Source of the DNA: Kineosporia mesophila
GTDB lineage: Bacteria > Actinomycetota > Actinomycetes > Actinomycetales > Kineosporiaceae
Length of the DNA: 64,000 bases
NCBI RefSeq assembly: GCF_021129235.1
Contig: NZ_JAJOMA010000006.1
Coordinates: 1-64,000, forward strand
Direction of reading: 5' to 3'
Shown: positions 8,360 to 17,834 of the stretch, piece after piece
How positions within the stretch are numbered: position 1 is the stretch's first letter
Layout of the letters: the number at the start of each line of letters is the position of its first letter
Notes under the pieces: generated by a model
The model's input: only the letters and a program-made list of their open reading frames with translations
Told to the model about the DNA's origin: nothing
Database searches by the model: none
Position numbers and translations under genes: made by a program

Positions 8360-8816
8360 GTGGAGCTCTCCGCGGCCTGCCGCCTGGCCTTCTCTCAGCC
8401 GTCCCACCTGATCGCGCTCGTCCACCCCGCCCTCACACCCTCCCGTTAATCCCGGCCCGTCCTGCCGAGCTGACCGGTGACCTGAGCCCATCATGCCGAG
8501 TGGGACGCATGGTTCCGGCCGGCCAGATCGGGAGAGTCTGTGCACGACCGGCCGGTTCAACGCTGCGTGGGGATACCGGATCGGGAGCGCCCGGACAGAT
8601 GGGGTCAGATGGCCGACGTGCTCACCCAGCGGTGAACGCCGCTACGCATCTGCCGACGGGAGAGGCCCCCGAACATGCGATGGAGTCACTGTTGGCCGCC
8701 ACGCCTGAGGCGACGACGCCCCGTCCCGGTAGTGTTCCCCTGATCGTCGTCATCGCTGTCGTGCTCGGCCGTGGCCCGAACCGGCCGTCTACCTGCTGGT
8801 CATCACCGGTCAGGAG
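8360..8816. other. 457-bp stretch without a convincing intact gene
   Basis: Several short plus-strand frames exist (for example 8493-8708) but none shows a domain or sustained codon bias. Two hydrophobic snippets in different frames just upstream of the frameshifted gene at 8817 (LIVVIAVVLG, then VYLLVITGQEM) suggest decayed coding sequence. The promoter of the response-regulator gene should also lie here. Confidence 0.4.
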
Positions 8817-9069
8817 ATGTCCGTGGCCGACGTTCCCCCGGTGACCCCCACTCGATCGCCAGGGACCGGGCCGCGAACCGGCTCGTCATCGTGCTGCGCG
8901 GCGACTTCGACCTGCCCACGGCCAAGACCTACGCCAGTGAGCTGAGTGCGGCCTTCCGGGAGAACAAGCCGGGCTGGAAGGCCATCTGCGACATGAGCCG
9001 GCTGGGCGCCACCACGGTTACACCACCACCAAGCCGGAGGCCGTGGCCATCCTGGCCGAACAGCACTGA
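8817..9069 (+). pseudogene. Small cytosolic-type protein gene broken by two apparent 1-bp deletions
   Basis: Reading from ATG 8817 gives MSVADVPP, then the frame is lost. A shift of one base restores a strongly biased segment (SIARDRAANRLVIVLRGDFD and onward to DMSRLGATT). A second one-base shift near 9016 restores YTTTKPEAVAILAEQH and a TGA stop at 9067. Adding back one G at each place (ccccc-gg-tgacc near 8841; cac-gg-ttac near 9016) would give one 84-residue frame. The middle resembles a STAS-like or small signalling fold only loosely. It may be a true pseudogene or two undercalled G runs in the assembly. A 50-bp palindrome follows immediately. Confidence 0.6.
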
Positions 9070-9074
9070 CAGAG

Positions 9075-9124
9075 CCCCAATTGAGGACGACCACGGCAGC
9101 TGCCGTGGTCGTCCTCAATTGGGG
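9075..9124. terminator. Perfect 50-bp palindrome between convergent genes
   Basis: Two 25-base arms (ccccaattgaggacgaccac... and its exact complement) abut with no spacer; the axis lies between 9099 and 9100. It sits between the frameshifted gene and the convergent DUF779 gene, where a bidirectional terminator would be expected, though the stem is unusually long. Confidence 0.75.
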
Positions 9125-9127
9125 GTT

Positions 9128-9547
9128 TCAGTTCAGAGCCGACAGCTCGACGTCGGTGAGCAGACGCGAGCGGATCAGGAAGCGCACACCGTGCGGAGCC
9201 TCCAACGAGAATCCCGCCCCGCGGCCGGGAACCACGTCGATGGTGAGATGGGTGTGCTTCCAGTACTCGAACTGGTGACGGGACATCCAGACCGGGATCT
9301 TCTCCGCGTCGAGGGGAAGCTCCGCCAGCAGTACGTCGCTGTCGCCGGTGATGAAATCGCCCAGTGGGTAACACATCGGGGAACTGCCGTCGCAGCAGCC
9401 GCCGGACTGGTGGAACATCAGCGGGCCGTGCTGCTCGCGCAGGGTGTGCAGCATCTGGACCGCGGCCGGGGTGAAGGCCACCCGAGTGTGCGGGTCGTCT
9501 TTTCCCCCATCGGCCAGTTCGGCCTCTACCGAGGCACTTTCAGTCAT
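9128..9547 (-). CDS. DUF779 family protein
   Basis: The product is 139 residues from ATG 9547, which has AAGGAGG eight bases upstream; a GTG at 9556 overlaps that Shine-Dalgarno and is rejected. The conserved core reads MFHQSGGCCDGSSPMC, followed by GDSDVLLAELPLDAEKIPVW and FEYWKHTHLTIDVVPGRGAG. This is the DUF779 pattern, with a Cys-Cys pair and a distal Cys that could bind metal. DUF779 genes are habitually found beside ExaC/AcoD-type aldehyde dehydrogenases, as here, but their biochemical role is not established. The gene is the last of the regulator-dehydrogenase-DUF779 run on the minus strand. Confidence 0.92.
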   Translation of the reverse strand: MTESASVEAELADGGKDDPHTRVAFTPAAVQMLHTLREQHGPLMFHQSGGCCDGSSPMCYPLGDFITGDSDVLLAELPLDAEKIPVWMSRHQFEYWKHTHLTIDVVPGRGAGFSLEAPHGVRFLIRSRLLTDVELSALN

Positions 9548-9705
9548 GTCCGCCACCTCCTTGAGCCAGTGTCACCCCGGAACCGGCTGCCGACCATCCC
9601 ACGTGGACATGGCCGGCAGCCGTTCCGCCCCGGGCGCGGGTCCGCAGTCCCGCGCCCCAGCACCCCGGTCCGGCCCAGCCCGGTCCGGGGTGCGCGTCTC
9701 GTCGA

Positions 9706-11229
<1,524 letters not shown>

Positions 11230-11296
11230 GGATACCTCCGTCACTTCTTCGGGCCGTCGTTGGACCGAAGCTGGGGCCGACGCTAGGTGGCGGGAG

Positions 11297-11312
11297 GTTG
11301 CAGCAACGTTGC
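11297..11312. promoter_or_regulatory. Overlapping palindromes upstream of aldehyde dehydrogenase
   Basis: The sequence gttgcagcaacgttgc contains gttgc-a-gcaac and the perfect palindrome gcaacgttgc. It lies about 70 bp upstream of ATG 11229, where an activator or repressor site would be expected. Confidence 0.4.
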
Positions 11313-11348
11313 GGACTGACGTTGTCTTCGGGCTTCCGGGAACGGGCC

Positions 11349-12584
11349 CTAGCTCAATCGGCCGAGTCGGGCCCGGGCGAGCACCAGGCGGGGGGATCCG
11401 GCCGGCAGGATCCGGACCAGGGTCTGCCAGGCCGCGGCGTCGTCGCTGCCCTCGGGCAGGTGCACCCAGCGTTCCAGTACCGCGGCGCTGCCCGAGGCGA
11501 GCACGGCCTCTCGCACCTCGCAGACAAATTCGTCGGTCATGGAACGGATTCCGGGGGCGTCCGAGCCAGGGAGGGGGCTGCCGGTGAACTGTTGCAGGGC
11601 CTGCTGCACCCGGCCTTCGGCGAGGGCCTCGCGCACCTGGGCGATATCGGTCTGGATCGGCAGGTTCAGCCGGTAGGGGCGGGACGAGAGCAGGGACGGG
11701 CCGAGAACCCTTCGCAACCGGTTGATCTCGGCCCGCACGGTGATCAGGTGCTCACCCTCGTCGTGCAGGGCGACGTCGATGGCCTGGGCGGAGAGGCCGT
11801 GGGGAGCGCTGGCCAGCAGCCAGACCAGCTCGGTGTGGCGTCGGGAGAGGTCGACGCTGCGGCCGTCGAACTCGAGCGTGCCGGCCTCGGCGCCCAGCAG
11901 TCTCAGGGTGGCGGCGGGTTTTCGGGGCGCCGGCATAACGGCGACCGGGGTGGTACGCAGTTGCAGCCCGGCCTCCACCGCGGCGGCGCAGGCCCGCACC
12001 AGGGCCAGGGTGCGAGGTCCGGCGACGTCCGGGCCGCCGGTCAGGTCGATGACGCCGAGCAGGTCACCGGTCAGCGGGTGGTGCACCGGCGCGGCCACAC
12101 AACTCCACGACTGCACGCCCAGACCGAAGTGCTCGCCCGCGCTGATCTGTACCGGGCGCCCGAGGGCCAGCGCGGTGCCGGGGGCGTTGGTGCCCGCGGC
12201 CCGTTCGCTCCACAGTGATCCCTCGACGAACTGCATGTTCTCGGCCCGGCTGCGCAGGCGGTGGTGACCTTCCACCCACAGCAGCCGGCCGAGGGCATCA
12301 CCCACGGCCACGATGTGACCGGCCTCGTCCGCGTCCTCGGTGAGCAGCCGCCGGATCAGCGGCATCATCGCGGCGAGCGGATGGTTGGCGCGGTAGTCGG
12401 CGAGCTCGTTCTCGGGCATGTCGACAGGCGCGGCCTCGGTCTGCGGATCGACACCGAGGGCGAGCGAACGACGCCAGCTGTCGGCGACGACCGGCCGGAT
12501 CAGGTCCGGCAGCGGTGAGGTGGGGGCGGCGAGGAAGTTCTCGTGGACCGCCGCCAGCGCTCCGATCCGCTTCATCGAGGACAT
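11349..12584 (-). CDS. GAF-domain transcriptional regulator with winged-helix-like C-terminus (AcoR-like N-terminal half)
   Basis: This 411-residue protein resembles the sensory half of AcoR-type activators. An N-terminal stretch has [18 protein letters not shown], followed by a GAF domain (about 75-205; [20 protein letters not shown] and [20 protein letters not shown]). It lacks an AAA+ sigma-54 domain. Instead, residues about 225-330 look like a winged-helix module (LDFxG-type start, [20 protein letters not shown], then [20 protein letters not shown]), as in many actinobacterial aldehyde-dehydrogenase regulators. It is immediately upstream of the dehydrogenase on the same strand and is the obvious candidate to control it. 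The start at 12584 has an in-frame alternative ATG at 12575; neither shows a strong Shine-Dalgarno. Confidence 0.85.
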   Translation of the reverse strand: MSSMKRIGALAAVHENFLAAPTSPLPDLIRPVVADSWRRSLALGVDPQTEAAPVDMPENELADYRANHPLAAMMPLIRRLLTEDADEAGHIVAVGDALGRLLWVEGHHRLRSRAENMQFVEGSLWSERAAGTNAPGTALALGRPVQISAGEHFGLGVQSWSCVAAPVHHPLTGDLLGVIDLTGGPDVAGPRTLALVRACAAAVEAGLQLRTTPVAVMPAPRKPAATLRLLGAEAGTLEFDGRSVDLSRRHTELVWLLASAPHGLSAQAIDVALHDEGEHLITVRAEINRLRRVLGPSLLSSRPYRLNLPIQTDIAQVREALAEGRVQQALQQFTGSPLPGSDAPGIRSMTDEFVCEVREAVLASGSAAVLERWVHLPEGSDDAAAWQTLVRILPAGSPRLVLARARLGRLS

Positions 12585-12662
12585 GTCGCCGATAGTAAGT
12601 GAGCTATCTCACCAGCGCATCAGCCTGGTCAGGACATTTTCCCGTAGCGCGCCGACCGGTGC

Positions 12663-13250
12663 TCAGGTCTCTTGGGTCCGGGGGATCTCGGCCCGGGTGA
12701 GCACCCGGTCGACGAGGCCGTAGTCGGCCGCCTCGGAGGCCGTGAACCAGCGGTCGCGGTCGGCGTCGGCCTCGATCCGCTCCAGCGGCTGGCCGGAGTG
12801 CTCGGCGGTGAGCCGGGCGAGCTGCTGCTTCATCTTGATCATCTGCTCGGCCTGAATCCGGATGTCGGTGGCCGAACCCCCGACGCCTCCGTGCGGCTGA
12901 TGCATCATCACCCGGGAGTGCGGCAGGGCGAACCGCTTGCCCTTGGCCCCCGACGTGAGCAGGAACTGCCCCATCGACGCGGCCATCCCCATCACCGTGG
13001 TGGAGACGTCGCAGCTGATGAACTGCATGGTGTCGTAGATGGCCATGCCGGCGTCGACGGATCCGCCGGGAGAGTTGATGTAGAGCGAGATGTCGCGATC
13101 GGGGTCCTGGGCCGCGAGCAGCAGCAGGGACGAGCAGATCTGGTTGGCGTTCTCGTCGCGCACCTCGGATCCGAGCAGGACGATCCGCTCGCTGAGCAGG
13201 CGGGTGAGTACCTGGGCGGTGCCGGGCACGGTGGCGGTTTCATCGGTCAT
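12663..13250 (-). CDS. clpP: ATP-dependent Clp protease proteolytic subunit
   Basis: The 195-residue product from ATG 13250 is a full-length ClpP without a long propeptide. The triad is visible: S92 in GMAASMG, H117 in MMHQPHGG and D166 in [26 protein letters not shown] is the usual handle and substrate-channel region. It forms the barrel peptidase that works with ClpX/ClpC ATPases. Only one clpP is present here and no clpX or tig follows. Together with the divergent XRE regulator at 13390 this resembles the clpP3/popR arrangement of Streptomyces rather than the main clpP1P2 operon. The frame is open upstream to 13451, but that part has no ClpP similarity. Confidence 0.95.
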   Translation of the reverse strand: MTDETATVPGTAQVLTRLLSERIVLLGSEVRDENANQICSSLLLLAAQDPDRDISLYINSPGGSVDAGMAIYDTMQFISCDVSTTVMGMAASMGQFLLTSGAKGKRFALPHSRVMMHQPHGGVGGSATDIRIQAEQMIKMKQQLARLTAEHSGQPLERIEADADRDRWFTASEAADYGLVDRVLTRAEIPRTQET

Positions 13251-13389
13251 GCCATCACCGTCGGCCCATCCGGTGCCCGGCTTCCAGCGATTCGGCCGCG
13301 GGGAGATCTGCTGCGGGCAGACGGGCCGGAACTCAATCCGGGAGCCGTTGCGCCGTAGGCTTGGGGGCAACCGCCTGAGGAGGGGTGCC

Positions 13390-13752
13390 ATGCTGTTGCG
13401 AGGCCTGATCGGGACCGTTCTGCGCCGGATCCGGCTCGGCCAGGAGCGCACCCTGCGCGACGTCGCCGAGGCCGCCCGGGTGTCCGTGCCCTACCTGTCC
13501 GAGGTGGAACGCGGCCGCAAGGAGGCCTCGTCCGAGTTGCTCGCGTCGATCTGCGGGGCGCTGGGCCTGGACCTGATGGATCTGCTGGCCGAGGTCCGGT
13601 TCGAGCTGGAGACCGAGCGTCTCGCCGAGCTGGCGTCGCAGCCGCGCGCCATCGGGTTCTCCGCGCTCTCCCAGACCGAGCTGGCCCCGCGTCCTTCGTT
13701 GTCGGGGTCGGGTGGGGCAGTTCTGCATTCGGTCTCGATGGTGGCTGCCTGA
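13390..13752 (+). CDS. XRE-family regulator of the ClgR/PopR type
   Basis: The product is 120 residues from ATG 13390; the long upstream frame is antisense to clpP and is not used. An XRE helix-turn-helix occupies about residues 8-70 ([20 protein letters not shown], then [20 protein letters not shown]), which is the ClgR/PopR signature. These activators switch on clpP and clpC genes and are themselves Clp substrates. The C-terminus ends SMVAA, and the two terminal alanines of PopR are known to be needed for its degradation. It is divergent from clpP (139 bp between starts). A weak CGC-N5-GCT sequence at 13351-13361 is the only ClgR-box-like site I could find. Confidence 0.88.
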   Translation: MLLRGLIGTVLRRIRLGQERTLRDVAEAARVSVPYLSEVERGRKEASSELLASICGALGLDLMDLLAEVRFELETERLAELASQPRAIGFSALSQTELAPRPSLSGSGGAVLHSVSMVAA

Positions 13753-13770
13753 CATATTGAAGACGCGTGG

Positions 13771-14739
13771 TCACGGTGTGGCGGCGCGGTCCAGATCGTC
13801 GAACTGTCGCCGTAGCTGGTGGTACCAGGCCCGGCGGCGGGGGTTCTCGCCGTCGACCGGGGGCAGGCCCAGGGCCAGGATGGGATCGGTCACCGCGTAG
13901 GTGGCACGGTAGGCCAGCAGGCTGGTCGCCACGTCCATCCAGGCCCGGGTGTCCTGGGCCGCGGGCATCGGGCCGAGCACCGACGTGAACCAGCTGGGCA
14001 GCAGGGCCCCGCCGCCCACGGCGTCGGCGATCCGCACGCGTAACCGGTTCTGCAACGCCGACCAGGCCTGTTCCCCCTCGGTCACCACGTCGGCCACCGC
14101 CACCTGGTTCTCCTCGTCGGCGGCGAGCAGCTCGGCGGCCTCCAGCGCCGGGGCGGCCAGGTCACGCATGCGGGTGCGGGTCTCGGTCATCCCCGTCACC
14201 GCGATCTCGAACTCCTCCGCGGCCGCGACGTGCTGCGGCGCCTCGCGGTGGGAGTCGGCCAGCACCTCCGAGGTCGCGAGCACCACGTCGCGGTGATGAG
14301 CGTGCTGCCGCAGGGCCGCGGCGTGGGCGGCGACGGCGGCCTCCAGTGAGGAACGGCCGGCCGCTTGCAGCAGCCCGGCCTTGGCCAGGTGACCCTCCTC
14401 GGCGATCAGGGCCAGTTCCAGCTCGCGCCGGTCCAGGGCGTCCAGCTCGACCTCGGGAACCTCGGCCTGCAGGCGGATGTTGCGCTCCAGCCATTCCACC
14501 CGGGCGTTCAGCCGTTTCACCAGCGCAGCCAGGTCTTGCGCCGCGAGTTGTGCCTCCAGCGAGCGCCTTTCGACCCGCTGCAGGGTGCTGTTCACCTCGT
14601 CCAGCGACGAGGTGAGGGTGCCGAGGCGGTGGGGCAGGCCGGAGATCGCCTCACCCAGGTCTTCGACGTCGTGGCGCAGCTGCACCACCGCGTGATGGAG
14701 CTCGGTGTCGGGTGCGGAGCGGGGCTTGATCACGGCCAT
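13771..14739 (-). CDS. Coiled-coil protein, last gene of PRC-barrel operon
   Basis: I do not recognise a named family. The 322-residue product has a long N-terminal coiled coil (about 10-100; heptad-like LRHDVEDLGEAISGLPHRLG and LEAQLAAQDLAALVKRLNAR). A second helical section rich in Ala/His follows, then a more globular C-terminal part (ADAVGGGALLPSWFTSVLGP and YAVTDPILALGLPPVDG). No membrane segment or signal peptide is seen, so it is probably cytosolic. It starts 4 bp after the stop of the upstream membrane-protein gene, so the two are surely cotranscribed. It is convergent with the XRE regulator, 18 bp away. Confidence 0.8.
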   Translation of the reverse strand: MAVIKPRSAPDTELHHAVVQLRHDVEDLGEAISGLPHRLGTLTSSLDEVNSTLQRVERRSLEAQLAAQDLAALVKRLNARVEWLERNIRLQAEVPEVELDALDRRELELALIAEEGHLAKAGLLQAAGRSSLEAAVAAHAAALRQHAHHRDVVLATSEVLADSHREAPQHVAAAEEFEIAVTGMTETRTRMRDLAAPALEAAELLAADEENQVAVADVVTEGEQAWSALQNRLRVRIADAVGGGALLPSWFTSVLGPMPAAQDTRAWMDVATSLLAYRATYAVTDPILALGLPPVDGENPRRRAWYHQLRRQFDDLDRAATP

Positions 14740-14743
14740 GATG

Positions 14744-15622
14744 TCAGCGAAACCTCCTGGGCAGGGCCCCGATCCGGACCGGTGTCTGCTGGGCGTGCCA
14801 GATTCCCGCGGCCATGGCGACCATGCCGAGGAACACGACGAACGCCGGTAGGTGGGCCGCCGCGCAGAACGCCGTCAGCAGGGCTCCGGCCGCGACCACC
14901 ACCGCGCCGGGCCGCAATGTCTGGTGCCGGTCGCCCGGCGGGTGCACGGGCATCCGCAGCAGCAGCCAGGCCGCTCCGGCGCCGGCGATGCCGGGTAGTA
15001 CCCACCAGCGCGGCAACTCGGTCACCAGGGGGCCGGCCAGCAGCGACAGGGCGACGGCCGCGACCACCAGGCCCGACCAGCGCACGATCAGCAGGCTCTG
15101 GCGGCGGGGCCCGGCGTCGAGCAGCAACGGCAGGCGGCGCTCGTAGCTGATCAGCTCGCGGGTGGCCTCGATGACGGCATCCGTCGCGTCCTGGAGGCTG
15201 GGTCTGGGGTCGGGGGTTTCTTCTCCGGCCCGGTCGTGCAGCAGCCGGGGGCCGCTGTCCCCGCTCACGCCGTGCCGGGGGCGGCGGTGGTGGCGGGAGC
15301 CGCCTTCCAGCAGGTCACCGGACTCGGCGTGGCGCAGATCGTCGTCCTGCGCGGGGTTGTCCTCGTACGCGCCGTCGCCGTCCGGCCAGTCGTCCTCGTC
15401 CCCCACGCCCGCCTCGACGAGGCGGGCGTCGGTGAGGTCGATGCCGTCGGTGAGGTCGATCTCGTGGACCTCGTCGGCCGGGTCCTCGGCGTCCGGTTCC
15501 AGCTGCTCTTCCTGCGGGTCCGGCCCGACCCGCACGCCCTGGCTGATCGCGCGCAGATCGGCGAGCCGATCGTGGATGCGCGCCTGCAGGACCGCGACCT
15601 GCTCCTCCGGGTCAACCCCCAT
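14744..15622 (-). CDS. Membrane protein with acidic coiled N-terminus
   Basis: The product is 292 residues from ATG 15622; the longer frame up to 16222 overlaps the PRC gene and is rejected. Residues 1-150 are charged, with an acidic low-complexity stretch (DEDDWPDGDGAYEDNPAQDD). Residues about 170-285 hold four hydrophobic segments (for example SGLVVAAVALSLLAGPLVT, WWVLPGIAGAGAAWLLL, PGAVVVAAGALLTAFCAAA, AFVVFLGMVAMAAGIW). I do not recognise the family. It sits between a PRC-barrel gene (33 bp upstream) and the coiled-coil gene (4 bp downstream), suggesting that these proteins form one membrane-associated unit. Confidence 0.8.
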   Translation of the reverse strand: MGVDPEEQVAVLQARIHDRLADLRAISQGVRVGPDPQEEQLEPDAEDPADEVHEIDLTDGIDLTDARLVEAGVGDEDDWPDGDGAYEDNPAQDDDLRHAESGDLLEGGSRHHRRPRHGVSGDSGPRLLHDRAGEETPDPRPSLQDATDAVIEATRELISYERRLPLLLDAGPRRQSLLIVRWSGLVVAAVALSLLAGPLVTELPRWWVLPGIAGAGAAWLLLRMPVHPPGDRHQTLRPGAVVVAAGALLTAFCAAAHLPAFVVFLGMVAMAAGIWHAQQTPVRIGALPRRFR

Positions 15623-15654
15623 GACACCGACGGTAGCCACCGCGAAGCGCAAAG

Positions 15655-16089
15655 TCAGCCAGTGACCACCACGGCGTACTGACCGATTCCAAGAAGTCGT
15701 CCACCGTCGACGAAGCTGTCCTTGAGCATCAGGCTCGTCACCCGGCCGTCGGCCGGGTCGAACTCGATGTCTTTCACCTTGCCCAGCGGATGACCGTGCT
15801 CGGTCAGCACCCGCCGCTTCAGCACGTCGAGCTTCTTGCCCGAGCGGGTTTTCAGCTCTTCCGGCGGCTCGGCCAGACGCTCCGCCGAGTTCACGGTGAG
15901 CGCGTCGGGGCCCAGGCCGGCCAGTGCGCCCCACAGCAGCACGCTGCCCGGACCCGCGCTCTTGCGGATCCGGAAACCCACCACCGTGCGCGAGACCGGA
16001 TCGATGATCGGGGCCTCGACCCGGCCCACCGTGGTGGCGGTGGAGGTGTCCATCACCGGGTTTCCCGAGATGTCGCTGAACCTGATCAC
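15655..16089 (-). CDS. PRC-barrel domain protein
   Basis: This 144-residue protein consists of a PRC-barrel-like fold repeated twice. One half is around TTVGRVEAPIIDPVSRTVVG, the other around HGHPLGKVKDIEFDPADGRV. PRC barrels are small beta domains found in RimM, the photosynthetic reaction-centre H subunit and many actinobacterial surface or stress proteins, where they mediate protein contacts. Its ATG overlaps the stop of the upstream PRC gene by four bases (ATGA), implying translational coupling and perhaps fixed stoichiometry. The specific role is unknown. Confidence 0.85.
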   Translation of the reverse strand: MIRFSDISGNPVMDTSTATTVGRVEAPIIDPVSRTVVGFRIRKSAGPGSVLLWGALAGLGPDALTVNSAERLAEPPEELKTRSGKKLDVLKRRVLTEHGHPLGKVKDIEFDPADGRVTSLMLKDSFVDGGRLLGIGQYAVVVTG

Positions 16090-16742
16090 TGCGGCGGCTC
16101 CCCGGTGGTCTGTGCTTCGGTACGTCCCTCGACCGGCCCCTCAGCCGGTGCTTCGGCCGGTACTTCGGCCGGGCGGACGGCGTGCGGGCCCAGGCGGGCC
16201 CGGAACTCCTCCACCGCCGCACCGAAGCCGGCCAGGTCGTCCCGGATGAAGTCGATGGCGGTGTCGGGCAGGATCAGCGCCTCGCCCGAGACCGAGAGCG
16301 CGTCGGGCAGCGGTACGAACTGCCGGCGCGGCGCTGTCTTGTCGCTCGGCTGGATCTCGTAACCGACCGCGTCCGTGCTCTTCTCGTTGACCGAAAGCAC
16401 CACGTCGGTGACCGTGCCGAGGCTGCGGCCGCCCTGCGTGAGCACGACCGAGCCGAGCACGACGCCGCCTGCTCCCTCCAGTTCGCCGTCGAAGGCGCGC
16501 TGGTCGGCGAGGTGGCTCTCGTCCACGATCATCACCGCGGCCGGGCCCAGACCGTGCACGTTGGCCCAGGGCAGCGTCTTCTTCAACGGCCCGGCGAACA
16601 TGCCCCGGCCGTTCAGGGTGAAGCCCGCCAGCTCACCGGACAGCGACGAGTAGACAACGTCTTTGATCTGAGCGATGTCGTCACCGGCCAGCGTGACCAC
16701 GGGTCGCTTCACCAGGTCGGCGGCGCGCAGCAATACGCTCAC
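16086..16742 (-). CDS. PRC-barrel domain protein with Pro/Ala/Glu tail
   Basis: The 218-residue product has an N-terminal PRC-barrel (VKRPVVTLAGDDIAQIKDVV, residues about 12-75). A second barrel-like repeat follows (VVLTQGGRSLGTVTDVVLSV, about 97-165). After residue 185 there is a disordered tail of PAEVPAEAPAEGPVEG type. It overlaps the upstream 51-residue membrane protein by four bases and the downstream PRC gene by four bases. The pair may form a heteromeric PRC assembly at the membrane; that is inference from domain type and coupling. Confidence 0.85.
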   Translation of the reverse strand: MSVLLRAADLVKRPVVTLAGDDIAQIKDVVYSSLSGELAGFTLNGRGMFAGPLKKTLPWANVHGLGPAAVMIVDESHLADQRAFDGELEGAGGVVLGSVVLTQGGRSLGTVTDVVLSVNEKSTDAVGYEIQPSDKTAPRRQFVPLPDALSVSGEALILPDTAIDFIRDDLAGFGAAVEEFRARLGPHAVRPAEVPAEAPAEGPVEGRTEAQTTGEPPQ

Positions 16743-16894
16743 GACCGGCCTCCCGGCGGGTTCCCGGGCCGGGTGCCGCGCGAACGCTGCGCCAGCACGC
16801 TTCCCTTACGCCTTCTGGCTTGGATGCCGTAGAAGACCGCCGTCAGCAGCACCAGCACCCCCAGAACCAGCACGAGCCACTGCCATACGTCCAC
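16739..16894 (-). CDS. 51-residue single-pass membrane protein, first gene of PRC operon
   Basis: GTG 16894 is preceded by AGGAG six to seven bases upstream. It opens a 51-residue frame that begins VDVWQWLVLVLGVLVLLTAV, a single transmembrane helix. A basic segment follows (QARRRKGSVLAQRSRG), predicting an N-out/C-in orientation, and the frame ends PPGGRS. The stop overlaps the ATG of the PRC-barrel gene as ATGA. Overlap on the coding side, a good Shine-Dalgarno and typical third-position GC support a real gene. It may anchor the PRC proteins to the membrane. Confidence 0.75.
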   Translation of the reverse strand: MDVWQWLVLVLGVLVLLTAVFYGIQARRRKGSVLAQRSRGTRPGNPPGGRS

Positions 16895-16978
16895 GGCGAA
16901 CTCCTATCTCACCGGCGCAAACACGCCATGGACCCATGCTGGCGTGATCCGTTCGTCCCGGCATCCCGAAGAGCCGGC

Positions 16979-17782
16979 TCAGCTGTTGATCCCGCCGTCG
17001 GAACAGAGCAGCTGCCCGTTGATCCACTCACCGCCGGGCGAGCAGAGGAACGAGACCAGCGAGGCCGTGTCCCCGGGCTGCCCGAGGCGCCCCGCCGGCG
17101 TCTTGGCCGTCAGGTCGTGCCGCAGCTCGTGGCTCATCCAGCCGGTGTCGATCGGCCCCGGATTGATCACGTTCGCGGTGAGCCGCAGGTGAGCCAGCTC
17201 GCGAGCCGCGGCCAGCACGATGCGGTCCAGCGCACCTTTACTCGCCCCGTAAGGCAGGTTGAACGTGGTGTGATCGCTCGTCAGGGCAATGATGCGGGCG
17301 CTGCCGTCGGGCCGTTCCATCCGCTGGGCGAATTCGCGCACCAGCAGCCACGACGACCGGGTGTTCACCGCGAAGTGCCGGTCGAAGCTCTCCACGCTCG
17401 TGCTCAGCAGATCGGAGTCCACCGATTCGGCATGGCACATCATCAGGACCGTGACCGGGCCCATCCGCTCGTTCACGGCATCGAAGACGTCTCCCGGAGT
17501 GCCGGGCAGGCTGAGGTCCGCCTCCACCGCCAGCGTGCGCGCCCCCGCCGCCCGCAGTTTCTCCCCGAGACGCTCGACGTCCGCGGTTTGCCTTCCCCAG
17601 GGCATCCGCTCGTCGTAGGGCGACCAGTGGGTGGTCGCCACGTCGAAGCCGTCCGTGGCCAGCCGCACCGCGATGCCCGCCGCGATCCCGGCGAGCCGTC
17701 CCGCCCCGGTGACCAGGGCAACCGGCCGCTCGTGCGCGTCGCCGGACCCTGCGTCCCCGGGCGTTCCCTCGTCCTCCGTCAC
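16979..17782 (-). CDS. SDR-family oxidoreductase
   Basis: The product is 267 residues from GTG 17782, which has GGAGG well placed upstream; the frame continues to 17902 without family resemblance. The Rossmann motif is VALVTGAGRLAGIAAGIAVR (TGxxxGIA), the catalytic Ser is in IIALTSDHTT and the Tyr-Lys pair in PYGASKGALD. The C-terminus INGQLLCSDGGINS is the usual SDR end. It resembles 3-oxoacyl-reductase-like dehydrogenases; substrate and cofactor preference cannot be assigned. Neighbours are a HAD gene upstream and the PRC operon downstream, with no clear pathway link. Confidence 0.9.
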   Translation of the reverse strand: MTEDEGTPGDAGSGDAHERPVALVTGAGRLAGIAAGIAVRLATDGFDVATTHWSPYDERMPWGRQTADVERLGEKLRAAGARTLAVEADLSLPGTPGDVFDAVNERMGPVTVLMMCHAESVDSDLLSTSVESFDRHFAVNTRSSWLLVREFAQRMERPDGSARIIALTSDHTTFNLPYGASKGALDRIVLAAARELAHLRLTANVINPGPIDTGWMSHELRHDLTAKTPAGRLGQPGDTASLVSFLCSPGGEWINGQLLCSDGGINS

Positions 17783-17834
17783 GAAACCACCTCCACCACG
17801 ATCCTGTCCGTGGTCGCGGGAGGTGGCGAGCGAA

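Noticed and set aside
14744-16222. 492-codon version of the operon membrane protein
   Set aside because: The extra N-terminal part overlaps the PRC-barrel gene and is Arg-rich filler; ATG 15622 gives a sensible protein.
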